A stretch of DNA of 64,000 bases from Limnovirga soli (GTDB lineage Bacteria; Bacteroidota; Bacteroidia; Chitinophagales; Chitinophagaceae), in assembly GCF_013106755.1 (NCBI RefSeq), contig NZ_WHPF01000006.1:62001-126000 (forward strand), given 5' to 3'. Positions 25,914 through 34,245 of this stretch are shown here, in pieces. How positions within the stretch are numbered: the first letter of the stretch is position 1; the number at the start of each line of letters is the position of its first letter. The translations under genes were made by a program, and so were the position numbers. The notes below the pieces were generated by a model. It did no database searches, was not told the origin of the DNA, and saw only the letters and a program-made list of their open reading frames with translations.

Positions 25914-27413
25914 CTATTTAATACTACTGAACAAGCGATCCCAACGCGGACCATTATTCCAGCTAAACCAGATTAGGGATGCTTTACCTACCACATGTGT
26001 TTCGGGAACAAAACCCCAGAAACGGCTATCCTGGCTACGGTGACGGTTATCGCCCATCATCCAGTAATAATTATAGATGGGTGTATAGGTGTTGGTTTCT
26101 TTTCCGTTAATAATAAATTTACCTCCGTTATCTTCCAGCGTATTGTGTTCATACACGGTAATTAAACGTCGGTATAATTCAATATTATCTGCAGTAAGTG
26201 TAATGGCAACATCTTTTTGGGGAATGGTAATTGGCCCAAAAAAGTCTCTTGACCAATTGGCCGAAAGGTTGCTGTATGGGAATGTGTTTTCCTGGGTATA
26301 CAAGGCCGGCTTGCAGGTACCGCCAACCAGTTTTTCCACTTTTACTTTTTCTTCAGGTGTCATGTTTATAATTACACAACCACTATCGGGCATAATATCA
26401 CCTAAACCGGCACTGGTATTTATATCCAATTGATCATTTAAAAATTCGGCGGTAACAGGTTTACCATTAATGGGAACATTATAATCTATTTGAGAACCCG
26501 GAGGCACAAATGCAGGTTGATTATTAATATACAATACACCGGCTTTTACCTGTAACACATCTCCATAGATGGCTACGCAGCGCTTAATATAATTATCAGT
26601 TTTATCCATTGGGTGCACCAGAATATGACCAACATAATCTGCCATCAGGGCATCTCGGTTGCCATTATATCTTTCGCGCAGCATATCATAATAAGGTACA
26701 GCCGAACCAAAACCCTCCAAATTAATTATGGTATCCCCTGCCGGGAAATTAAACACCACCACATCGTTGCGTTTTATATCTGTATATCCTGGTAATCTGG
26801 TATAAGGAACTTGTATCCACTTTAAATACGAAGGGGTTGTGGGCATAGCGGGCAAGGTATTATGTACAAATGGAAAGCTGATGGGTGTTTGAGGCAATCT
26901 TGGCCCGTAGCTCATTTTATTTACAAACAGAAAGTCGTTAATCAACAAGGTCTTTTCCATACTTTCTGTAGGTATGGTATATGCTTCAAAAATAAAAGTC
27001 CTGATAATGGTAGCAGCTACAATAGCAAATACAGCAGCATCTACCCACTCACGGGAAGGAGATTTTTGGTACAGGCGTACTACTTCAGTACCACCCCAGC
27101 GTACTTCTTTTGAATATCCCAAATAAGGCAGGTAAACAAATGGCAAAAACACTGCAGCAGTGTGGTTTGCAACATTAAAACGACCAAAATGCATTACAAA
27201 AATTATTACAATCCAAATAGTAATAAACTGTCCGGCAATAGGTATTAATTGTAACCAAAACCAAAATTTGGGAATATTACAAACCTCAACAATACACCAT
27301 GTATTATAAAATGGAACAAAGGCTTTCCAGGGAGTTATTCCTGCTTTTTTAAACATGCCATAAATACCTAAATGCCAACCTATAGTGCCAAGAATAAATA
27401 TAATCCAACCCAT
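25914..27413 (-). CDS. lepB: Signal peptidase I with added N-terminal membrane domain
   Basis: A 499-residue protein, much longer than typical bacterial LepB. Residues 1-100 form an extra membrane module (about three helices, PFYNTWCIVEVCN and similar, DUF5684-like). The peptidase follows: the serine in YTIPTESMEKTL at about residue 153, the lysine in NYIKRCVAIYGD at about residue 275, and the conserved GDNRHRSQDSRFWGFVP near the C-terminus. A long insert lies between the lysine box and the GDNRxxSxDSR box. It cleaves Sec signal peptides at the inner membrane. Confidence 0.93.
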   Translation of the reverse strand: MGWIIFILGTIGWHLGIYGMFKKAGITPWKAFVPFYNTWCIVEVCNIPKFWFWLQLIPIAGQFITIWIVIIFVMHFGRFNVANHTAAVFLPFVYLPYLGYSKEVRWGGTEVVRLYQKSPSREWVDAAVFAIVAATIIRTFIFEAYTIPTESMEKTLLINDFLFVNKMSYGPRLPQTPISFPFVHNTLPAMPTTPSYLKWIQVPYTRLPGYTDIKRNDVVVFNFPAGDTIINLEGFGSAVPYYDMLRERYNGNRDALMADYVGHILVHPMDKTDNYIKRCVAIYGDVLQVKAGVLYINNQPAFVPPGSQIDYNVPINGKPVTAEFLNDQLDINTSAGLGDIMPDSGCVIINMTPEEKVKVEKLVGGTCKPALYTQENTFPYSNLSANWSRDFFGPITIPQKDVAITLTADNIELYRRLITVYEHNTLEDNGGKFIINGKETNTYTPIYNYYWMMGDNRHRSQDSRFWGFVPETHVVGKASLIWFSWNNGPRWDRLFSSIK

Positions 27414-27731
27414 TTTATTAAATTTAATGTGCGCAAAAATAACATTCTCTTAAAGGTTTCAAAATCAAACTGCACAAAGTTTTCATAATTATCTACGGCA
27501 ATTTAACCTAAAACTAAACTTATTAAGGTAAGTAGCAGGCTTTTCATAAATATTACAGCATGGCGTAAGATTTTTGAAGTTTGCCTGTATACTTAAATGA
27601 TTTTTGCAATAGAATAACATTTACTCTTTCTTTAAACAGGTCTATAATAAAATTTTGCCCATTGCAAAATCATAGCTTAATTTAATGCAGGCAAAAAATA
27701 TTTAGACCAAATACCTGAGTGTCGTAATTAA
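27414..27731. other. Divergent gap between lepB and the MerR gene
   Basis: This 318 bp is AT-rich. It must contain both promoters, and possibly a site for the MerR regulator, but I see no clear palindrome or repeat copy. Confidence 0.35.
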
Positions 27732-28616
27732 ATGGAAAAGTTTACTATTCACAATATTGAAAGCCTTTGTAATATAAAAGCCCATACCTTACGTGTTTGG
27801 GAGAAGAGGTATAATATTATGCAGCCCGATAGAAAAAAAAGTAAACACCGGCTGTACAGTAATAACGATCTCAAATTTCTCCTCAGGCTATCTTTTCTGT
27901 ACCATAAGGGCATAAAAATCTCAAAAATTGCTTCACTATCTCCTGAAGAATTTAAACAGCTTACTCAAAAAAGCAACGACACAACAGAGCAATATCTTTT
28001 ATTTATTAACGATCTCATCGATGCCTCTATTGATTTTAACGAAAACTCATTTGAGGCCATATTTGAAAATGCAATAAAACTGGTGGGTTTAGAAAACACC
28101 ATGCGCCATATCATTTACCCCTATTTCGAGAAGATAGGTTTATTATGGATGAATGATGCCGCCATTCCGGCACAGGAGCACTTTAGCAGCAACATAATAC
28201 GCAACAAACTAATTTTTGCTATAGATACTATCAAAAAAACAGCTCAATCTAAGGGGCCAACTATTTTATTATTCTCACCAGAAGAAGAGTTTCATGAAAT
28301 TCCTTTACTGTTTATCTGTTTTCTTTTGCTGCAAAACAACTGGAAGGTTACCTATTTTAGCACCAATGTAACCAGGCAAATGCTGGAATATTATTGTACC
28401 AACAAACCGGTAGATTTTATTTATATGCATCCCATAACCAACCTTACCCGATACAATATAAACCAATATACAAAACAACTTTTGCAGGCATTGCCTCATC
28501 AGCAACTACTCATAAGCGGTCCGCTGGTTAAGCATATTCATTATCAGCATAATAACCTTAAGCTTCTTCTTTCGGCTGAAGCACTTTCTTTATTCATAAA
28601 AACGGCATCGTTATAA
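27732..28616 (+). CDS. MerR-family regulator with CarH-like B12-binding-fold domain
   Basis: A 294-residue protein. The N-terminal winged helix (FTIHNIESLCNIKAHTLRVWEKRYNI, HRLYSNNDLKFL) is the LitR/CarA/CarH type of MerR domain. A helical bundle carries the W-x9-EH signature (LWMNDAAIPAQEHFSS), which caps adenosylcobalamin in CarH. A Rossmann-like B12-fold follows, but the usual DxHxxG cobalamin loop reads EFHEIP: the His remains while Asp and Gly are changed. Relatives repress carotenoid genes and are lifted by light or B12. Whether this one binds cobalamin is open. Confidence 0.82.
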   Translation: MEKFTIHNIESLCNIKAHTLRVWEKRYNIMQPDRKKSKHRLYSNNDLKFLLRLSFLYHKGIKISKIASLSPEEFKQLTQKSNDTTEQYLLFINDLIDASIDFNENSFEAIFENAIKLVGLENTMRHIIYPYFEKIGLLWMNDAAIPAQEHFSSNIIRNKLIFAIDTIKKTAQSKGPTILLFSPEEEFHEIPLLFICFLLLQNNWKVTYFSTNVTRQMLEYYCTNKPVDFIYMHPITNLTRYNINQYTKQLLQALPHQQLLISGPLVKHIHYQHNNLKLLLSAEALSLFIKTASL

Positions 28617-28630
28617 AACAATGCCGTTTA
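28602..28630. other. Hairpin at the end of the MerR gene
   Basis: AACGGCAT and ATGCCGTT form an 8 bp stem spanning the stop codon. It lacks a clear T-run, so terminator function is uncertain. Confidence 0.4.
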
Positions 28631-28649
28631 GGTAATGTATTAAAATTTT

Positions 28650-28737
28650 GGCGTGCCCCTTTGGGTCGGGCTATACGCTGCAAGTCCTCGCTACACTGCG
28701 TTTCGCTGCGGGCTTTCCGCTACTATCCCTCACGCAG
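28650..28737 (+). repeat. GC-rich dispersed repeat, second family
   Basis: This is the second copy of the 6820-6900 element, GGCGTGCCCC to CCTCACGCAG. It carries a small internal insertion (CTACACTGCGTTTCGCTGCG versus CTGCGCTGCG). Confidence 0.85.
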
Positions 28738-28759
28738 ATACCTGATTCATTTCTTAGTA

Positions 28760-29941
28760 TTACATCAGGTTTTCAATTACCATGGCGCTGGCGCCACCGC
28801 CACCATTACAAATTCCGGCAGCTCCATATTTTGCATTATTGGCTTTTAACACATTAATTAAAGTAACAATAATTCTTGCTCCACTGCAACCCAAAGGGTG
28901 CCCCAAACTTACTGCACCGCCATGTGCATTTACTTTTGAAGCATCCAATTGCATCCTTTTGGTATTTTCAATGCCAACAACAGCAAAGGCTTCGTTCAAT
29001 TCCCAAAAGTCAATTTCATCCATTTTAAGCCCAGCCTTTGCCACCGCCTTTGGTACTGCCAGCGAGGGTGCTGTAGTAAACCATTCCGGCTCTTGTTCTG
29101 CATCGGCGTAAGATAAAATACGGGCTATAGGTTTTAATTGCAGGGCTTCAGCCTTTTCTTTACTCATTAATACCAATGCAGCCGCTCCATCATTCATGGT
29201 ACTGGCATTTGCAGCCGTTACTGTACCGTCTTTTACAAAAGCAGGTTTTAAAGCTGGTATTTTATCAAATTTTACATTAAAAGGCTCCTCATCTTTTGCA
29301 AAAATTACCGGCACTCCGTTACGCTGAGGAATTTCAACAGGCACAATTTCATTAGCAAATTTACCTGCGTTAACAGCAGCCTGACTGCGTTTATAGCTTT
29401 CTATGGCAAACGCATCCTGGTTTTCACGGCTAATACCGCAGGTACTGGCACAAAGTTCTGCTGCATTACCCATGGCTTTGCCGTCATATACATCCGTTAA
29501 ACCATCTTTGGCCAATCCATCAAGCATGCTGGTATTACCATATTTGTTACCCCAACGCATTTGTTCTACATAAAATGGTACGTTGCTCATACTTTCCATA
29601 CCACCTGCAATTACAATATCGGCATCGCCCAGCAAAATGCTTTGAGTGGCCAATGCTATTGATTTCATGCCACTTGCACAAACCTTATTAACAGTGGTAC
29701 AATTTACACTATTTGGTAAGCCGGCAAATTTTGCTGCCTGCCTGGCCGGTGCTTGCCCCAGGTTGGCCTGAATTACACAGCCCATCAATACATCATCTAC
29801 TAATGTTGGGTTTATACCTGCTTTTTCCAAGGCACCTTTTATTGCAATGGCTCCCAAACGTGTGGCTGAGAAATCTTTTAAGCTCCCACCAAAACTTCCT
29901 ATGGGGGTACGTACTGCAGCCATTATATATACTTCCTTCAT
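28760..29941 (-). CDS. Acetyl-CoA C-acyltransferase (thiolase)
   Basis: A 393-residue thiolase of standard length. The acylated Cys is in KVCASGMKSI at about residue 88. The motif GGMESMSNVPFY follows. Catalytic His and the second Cys are in NEAFAVVGIEN, HGGAVSLGHPLGCSGAR and CNGGGGASAMVI. It either condenses two acetyl-CoA (biosynthetic) or cleaves 3-ketoacyl-CoA (beta-oxidation). The sequence style (GGAVSLGHPLGCSGARI) is nearer to acetyl-CoA acetyltransferases. It has no adjacent hydratase/dehydrogenase. Confidence 0.93.
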   Translation of the reverse strand: MKEVYIMAAVRTPIGSFGGSLKDFSATRLGAIAIKGALEKAGINPTLVDDVLMGCVIQANLGQAPARQAAKFAGLPNSVNCTTVNKVCASGMKSIALATQSILLGDADIVIAGGMESMSNVPFYVEQMRWGNKYGNTSMLDGLAKDGLTDVYDGKAMGNAAELCASTCGISRENQDAFAIESYKRSQAAVNAGKFANEIVPVEIPQRNGVPVIFAKDEEPFNVKFDKIPALKPAFVKDGTVTAANASTMNDGAAALVLMSKEKAEALQLKPIARILSYADAEQEPEWFTTAPSLAVPKAVAKAGLKMDEIDFWELNEAFAVVGIENTKRMQLDASKVNAHGGAVSLGHPLGCSGARIIVTLINVLKANNAKYGAAGICNGGGGASAMVIENLM

Positions 29942-30109
29942 ATCATCAGCATTTAAATATTCAGTTAATCATTCAAAGATAACAGTTGTTAGCAGAATCA
30001 GAAGCTTGAATGTCTTAGAAATTGACACTATAATTTGGATACCCAATATGGCCGCAACCTTCAATTACACTTTATTACTGTAAAACAATTCCAACAGGCC
30101 CAAATTAAC

Positions 30110-30185
30110 CTGCTGCCACAAGGCCGGAACCCTGAACCGAGCGTGGCAAGAGCGGATGCCATAAGATACCCTGCCTGTAACCAAA
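30110..30185 (+). repeat. Intergenic repeat copy, AACCGAGCGTGGCAAG core
   Basis: The core is at 30135-30150, with left end CTGCTGCCACAAGGCCGG and right end CCTGTAACCAAAAAA. It points at the radC stop and is antisense to it. Confidence 0.9.
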
Positions 30186-30203
30186 AAATATAAAGCACAA
30201 CAA

Positions 30204-30893
30204 TTACAAAATCCCTTCATCGGCAAAACTAAAATAGCCCTCTTCGCTAACAATAATATGGTCTAACACATTAATATCAAAATAACGGGCGGCCTCTTTT
30301 ATTTTATGGGTAAGATCTTCATCGGCCCTGCTGGGTTTAAGATTGCCGCTGGGATGATTGTGGCAAAGAATAAGGTTTACCGCATCGTTTTCCAATGCTT
30401 TTTTAAGAATAATTCTTGGATCAGCCACGGTACCGGTAATACCGCCCTCGCTTATAATTTCGTAGTGATTAATTTTATTGGCCCTGTTTAAATAAATTAC
30501 CGCAAAAACTTCGTGCTTTTTGTGTTGCAGTTTGGCTTTTAAAAAACGGGCAATATCAGCGCTTTGCAAAACCACCTGCTTTTTAGTAAATGAGGCTTCT
30601 TTTCTTATGCCTAATTCCAAAGCAGCTATAATGGTAACCGCTTTGGCCTCGCCAATACCTTTTACTTTAAGCTTTAGCATTTCTTTTACCGATAGCCGGG
30701 CCAGCTGATGTAAATCATTATTTACAGTGCCCAGTATTTCCTTGGCCACATCAACGGCTGTTTTTTCGGTGGTACCAATGTTAATAAGTATGGCTAAAAG
30801 CTCGGCATTGCTAAGGGCGTCTACCCCTTTTTGTATCAGCTTTTCCCTAGGCCTGTCGTCTTCTGCCCAGTGTTTAATAGTTGTGCTTTGCAT
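30204..30893 (-). CDS. radC: RadC-family JAB1/MPN domain protein
   Basis: A 229-residue protein with the RadC layout. A helix-hairpin-helix region (LKVKGIGEAKAVTI, about residues 65-80) precedes a JAB1/MPN domain at about 105-229. The metal-binding motif is LCHNHPSGNLKPSRADEDLT, and an upstream Glu lies in KKHEVFAVIYLNR. The family was named for DNA repair, but its biochemical role is not settled. It is divergent from prs with a 74 bp spacer. Confidence 0.93.
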   Translation of the reverse strand: MQSTTIKHWAEDDRPREKLIQKGVDALSNAELLAILINIGTTEKTAVDVAKEILGTVNNDLHQLARLSVKEMLKLKVKGIGEAKAVTIIAALELGIRKEASFTKKQVVLQSADIARFLKAKLQHKKHEVFAVIYLNRANKINHYEIISEGGITGTVADPRIILKKALENDAVNLILCHNHPSGNLKPSRADEDLTHKIKEAARYFDINVLDHIIVSEEGYFSFADEGIL

Positions 30894-30940
30894 GTTGACA
30901 ATTTATGAACATACAAATTACAAATTCATTTGCTAAATTC

Positions 30941-30948
30941 TATCTTCG
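30941..30948 (+). promoter_or_regulatory. -7 promoter box for prs (tentative)
   Basis: TATCTTCG is one mismatch from TAnnTTTG and lies 19 bp before the prs ATG. No good -33 element is at the expected spacing. Confidence 0.35.
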
Positions 30949-30967
30949 CGACTTATTTACAATAACT

Positions 30968-31921
30968 ATGGACCCTTCAGTAAAAATATTTGCCGGAAAC
31001 GGCTCGAACGCATTAGCAGAGAAAATTGCCCAGCGTTTTGGTGCAGCTTTAGGAAAAATCAACATACAGAAATTCAGTGATGGGGAATTTCAGCCCATTT
31101 TTCTGGAAAGTATACGTGGAGATTATGTTTTTTTGGTGCAAAGTACCTTTGCCCCTGCCGAAAACCTGATGGAATTATTGCTGATGATAGACGCGGCCAA
31201 ACGTGCCAGCGCCTATAAAATCATTGCCGTAATTCCTTATTATGGCTTTGCAAGGCAGGATAGAAAAGATAAACCCAGGGTGGCTATTGGCGCTAAATTA
31301 ATAGCTACTTTACTAGAGGCCGCAGGAGCTAACAGGGTGATAACCATGGATTTACATGCACCTCAAATTCAGGGTTTCTTTGATATTCCGGTAGACCATC
31401 TGGATAGTTCTGCTATTTTCATCCCTTACATTGAACAACTTAAGCTTGAAAACCTTACTTTTGCGGCCCCCGATGTAGGAAGTACCAACCGCGTTAGGGA
31501 AATTGCCAGCTATTTTAATGCCGATATGGTGATTTGTGATAAGCACCGTAAACGCGCCAATGAAATAGCCAGCATGGTGGTAATAGGCGATGTAAAAGAC
31601 AAGGATATTGTACTGATAGATGACATTTGTGATACCGGAGGTACATTGGCCAAAGCCGCAGGTTTATTAATGGAAAAGGGTGCAAGAAGTGTAAGGGCGC
31701 TGTGTACACATCCAATTTTAAGTGGTAAAGCATACGAAAACATTGAAAACAGTGTGTTAGACGAGTTAATAGTATGCGATACAATTCCGCTTAAAAAGGA
31801 GAGTCCAAAAATAAAAGTTATTTCAGTTGCAGATTTACTGGCCATTGCCATTAGAAATGCATACGAAAACAAAAGTATCACCAGCCTCTTTATTCATTCG
31901 CAGTTAAGGGGTAAACGATAA
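30968..31921 (+). CDS. prs: Ribose-phosphate pyrophosphokinase
   Basis: The ATG of MDPSVKIFAG is used (317 residues), the family's usual length; a longer frame to 30905 adds an unmatched 21-residue tail. FSDGEFQPIF, the flexible loop YGFARQDRKDKPR, the metal His in MDLHAPQIQGFFDIPVDHL, and the PRPP loop IVLIDDICDTGGTLAKAA are all present. It makes PRPP from ribose-5-P and ATP for nucleotides, His and Trp. It directly precedes rplY with a repeat copy in between. Confidence 0.97.
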   Translation: MDPSVKIFAGNGSNALAEKIAQRFGAALGKINIQKFSDGEFQPIFLESIRGDYVFLVQSTFAPAENLMELLLMIDAAKRASAYKIIAVIPYYGFARQDRKDKPRVAIGAKLIATLLEAAGANRVITMDLHAPQIQGFFDIPVDHLDSSAIFIPYIEQLKLENLTFAAPDVGSTNRVREIASYFNADMVICDKHRKRANEIASMVVIGDVKDKDIVLIDDICDTGGTLAKAAGLLMEKGARSVRALCTHPILSGKAYENIENSVLDELIVCDTIPLKKESPKIKVISVADLLAIAIRNAYENKSITSLFIHSQLRGKR

Positions 31922-31954
31922 AAGTTCTTTTTAATTAATAGTTAGGCTGTTGTT

Positions 31955-32030
31955 TAGCCAGGCAGGAGAATAAGTATGTAGCATCCGTTGCGTCGCACTC
32001 TTGTACGGTTAAATACTTTATGCAGCAGAA
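31955..32030 (-). repeat. Intergenic repeat copy, ACAAGAGTGCGACGCAAC core
   Basis: The core is at 31987-32004 with one change at its end. On the minus strand the left end is TTCTGCTGCATAA and the right end TGCCTGGCTAAAC. It follows prs and is antisense to it. Confidence 0.88.
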
Positions 32031-32092
32031 AATATATTGCTAAAGCACTTGGCTGATAGCTACACGCTTTTTTATAAACAAAACAAAAACAA

Positions 32093-32695
32093 ATGAAGAC
32101 AATTACAATCGAAGGACAACTGAGGACCGAAACCGGGAAAAAAGCCACCCGCCAACTTCGCCTTCAGGAAATGGTGCCAGGTGTAATTTACGGCGGCGAA
32201 AATGAAGTTAGCTTTTATGCTTCTGCAAAAGCTTTTAAATCATTGGTATACACTGGTGAATTCCAGATTGCTGAAGTAAGTGTAGATGGCAAAGTGTACA
32301 GAACCATTTTAAAAGACTTGCAATTTGACAAAGTAAGTGATGCGCTAAACCACGTTGATCTTATGGAGTTGGTAGAAGACAAAAAGGTTATTGCTACACT
32401 ACCATTAAAGTTCACCGGCGCATCAGCAGGTGTGAAAGCTGGTGGTAAACTGGTTTTAAAAATGAAAGCTATTAAGGTAAAAACCTTGCCTAAATATCTT
32501 AAAGAAACTATTGAGGTAGATATAACTAATCTTGAATTGAATGGCAACATTCGCGTACAGGATGTTATTGCACCAAATATGGAAGTAATGAACTCTCCAC
32601 GTATTTCTGTTGCGTCTGTTGTAATGACACGTCAGCTAAAACAGGAAGAAGCAGCAGCACCTGCAAAAGGCGCAGCAGCAGCCAAGAAAAAATAG
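32093..32695 (+). CDS. rplY: 50S ribosomal protein L25/general stress protein Ctc
   Basis: A 200-residue long-form L25 (Ctc type). The N-terminal 5S-rRNA-binding beta-barrel begins MKTITIEGQLRTETGKKATR and has VPGVIYGG. The C-terminal beta domain follows (TLPLKFTGASAGVKAGG, LPKYLKETIEVDI), ending in an Ala/Lys-rich tail (AAAPAKGAAAAKKK). The prs-rplY-pth order is conserved in many bacteria. A strong terminator follows. Confidence 0.95.
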   Translation: MKTITIEGQLRTETGKKATRQLRLQEMVPGVIYGGENEVSFYASAKAFKSLVYTGEFQIAEVSVDGKVYRTILKDLQFDKVSDALNHVDLMELVEDKKVIATLPLKFTGASAGVKAGGKLVLKMKAIKVKTLPKYLKETIEVDITNLELNGNIRVQDVIAPNMEVMNSPRISVASVVMTRQLKQEEAAAPAKGAAAAKKK

Positions 32696-32711
32696 TTTTT
32701 TATGTAATTAT

Positions 32712-32744
32712 AAAGCCCTGTACGTTTGTACGGGGCTTTTTTTT
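32712..32744 (+). terminator. Rho-independent terminator of rplY
   Basis: AAAGCCCTGTAC and GTACGGGGCTTT make a GC-rich stem with one wobble and a GTTT-type loop, followed by a run of eight Ts. Confidence 0.93.
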
Positions 32745-32785
32745 GAGTTGTTATTTAACTATTTACAAAACTACCAACCTTGTTT

Positions 32786-32857
32786 TTGCTGCACAGCATA
32801 CTGCAGTACAAGTGTGCGACGCAAGTAATGCTGCATTATACATAAATGCCGGGCTAA
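32786..32857 (+). repeat. Intergenic repeat copy, ACAAGTGTGCGACGCAAG core
   Basis: The core is at 32808-32825, with left end TTTTTGCTGC and right end ATGCCGGGCTAAAAG. It lies between the rplY terminator and pth, in sense orientation. Confidence 0.9.
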
Positions 32858-32906
32858 AAGCATTTATTAAAACAAATGGTTTAAAGTTGTTTAATATTTT
32901 TGAAGT

Positions 32907-33482
32907 ATGTCGAAATTTTTAATTGTTGGTTTGGGAAATATTGGCTCCGAATATGCTCACACCAGGCATAATATTGGATTTGATGTGGTGCAGGAGTTTG
33001 CGCTAAAACATGGCGGTCTTTTTATGAACAGCAGAATGGCAGATGTAGCTGAAGTAAAATGGAAGGGCAAGATATTTATTTGTATAAAACCCACAACTTA
33101 CATGAACCTTAGTGGCAAAGCATTCAGGTATTGGATGGATAAAGAAAAAGTGGCCATTGAAAATACACTAACCATTGTGGATGATTTGGCAATACCCTTA
33201 TCAAAATTAAGAATGCGCTCATCGGGCAGTAGCGGCGGTCACAATGGATTATCTGATATTGAACTAATGCTGGGTACAGATAAATATCCAAAACTACGAT
33301 TTGGTATAGGTAGTAATTTTCCAAAAGGTATGCAGGTAGAATATGTTTTGGGCAAATGGTTTCCAGAAGAAATTACAGTGGTAAAAAATAAAATAACCGC
33401 CAGCGTAGAAGCCATAGAAAATTTTGCCACCATAGGTATTGAACGTACCATGAACCTGATAAATAAAACAGAATTTACCTAA
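32907..33482 (+). CDS. pth: Peptidyl-tRNA hydrolase
   Basis: A 191-residue enzyme. FLIVGLGNIGSEYAHTRHNIGFD carries the catalytic His and Asn. KPTTYMNLSGKA, VDDLAIPLSKLRMRSSGSSGGHNGLSDI and FGIGS are all family hallmarks. It hydrolyses peptidyl-tRNA released from stalled ribosomes. A TATTTTTG box ends 4 bp before the ATG, but lacks a good -33 partner. Confidence 0.96.
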   Translation: MSKFLIVGLGNIGSEYAHTRHNIGFDVVQEFALKHGGLFMNSRMADVAEVKWKGKIFICIKPTTYMNLSGKAFRYWMDKEKVAIENTLTIVDDLAIPLSKLRMRSSGSSGGHNGLSDIELMLGTDKYPKLRFGIGSNFPKGMQVEYVLGKWFPEEITVVKNKITASVEAIENFATIGIERTMNLINKTEFT

Positions 33483-33586
33483 CAGGCATAATCACTTTTT
33501 TATATTGTAAGTATTAAGTATTTTTATTTCGTAAAGGAAATTTATAAACTGACAAAGGCCTTTTTACCCCTTGAAAATTGTTGCAT

Positions 33587-34198
33587 ATGAAAATTTTTTG
33601 CGTTGGTAGGAATTATGCTGAACATGCAAAAGAATTAAATAACGAAGTGCCAGATGAGCCTGTTATTTTTCTTAAACCTAAGAGTGCCTTATTACAGCCA
33701 GGTACGCATTTTTATTACCCTGAATTTACAAACGAACTACACTACGAGGCCGAACTGGTATTAAGGGTTTCTAAAAACGGGAAATATGTGCCAGACTATG
33801 CTGCAGCCAATTATTTTAATGCCATCACCGTAGGTATTGATTTTACTGCCCGCGATATACAACAGGAATTAAAGAAAAAAGGACTTCCATGGGAAAAAGC
33901 AAAAGCCTGGGATAATTCTGCCCTGGTAGGTGAATGGATAGAAACTACACCCGCCATGCTAAAAAACCCGATTCATTTTTCTATGAAATTAAACGGCGAA
34001 ACGGTGCAAACCGGAGATAGCAGACAAATGCTTTTTAATTTCGGAAAAATTATTGCCAATGTATCTCAATACTTCTCTTTGAATATTGGTGACCTTATTT
34101 TTACAGGAACCCCCGCCGGTGTTGGGGAATGTGTTGTTGGAGACGAAATGATTGGCTATTTTGAAAATAGAAAAGTGTTTTCATTGCTGGTGAAATAA
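33587..34198 (+). CDS. Fumarylacetoacetate hydrolase (FAH)-family protein
   Basis: The ATG of MKIFCVGRNYAEHA is used (203 residues); an upstream TTG adds three. FCVGRNYAEHAKEL, PVIFLKPKSAL, YEAELVLRV (metal Glu pair) and DFTARDIQQELKKKGLPW match FAH/FAHD1-like hydrolases. IFTGTPAGVG closes the site. These enzymes act on acylpyruvates or oxaloacetate. The short, single-domain form resembles FAHD1-type acylpyruvase/oxaloacetate decarboxylase; the substrate is inferred. Confidence 0.92.
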   Translation: MKIFCVGRNYAEHAKELNNEVPDEPVIFLKPKSALLQPGTHFYYPEFTNELHYEAELVLRVSKNGKYVPDYAAANYFNAITVGIDFTARDIQQELKKKGLPWEKAKAWDNSALVGEWIETTPAMLKNPIHFSMKLNGETVQTGDSRQMLFNFGKIIANVSQYFSLNIGDLIFTGTPAGVGECVVGDEMIGYFENRKVFSLLVK

Positions 34199-34245
34199 TC
34201 TCATCTTAACCTCTATTATTAGAATCTGAAGCTGATATTTGCTGT

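Noticed and set aside
32895-32902. TATTTTTG box 4 bp upstream of pth as a second leaderless promoter
   Set aside because: It fits TAnnTTTG, but no TTG or TTTG lies at the expected spacing upstream. It is too weak to list as a promoter in this AT-rich region.
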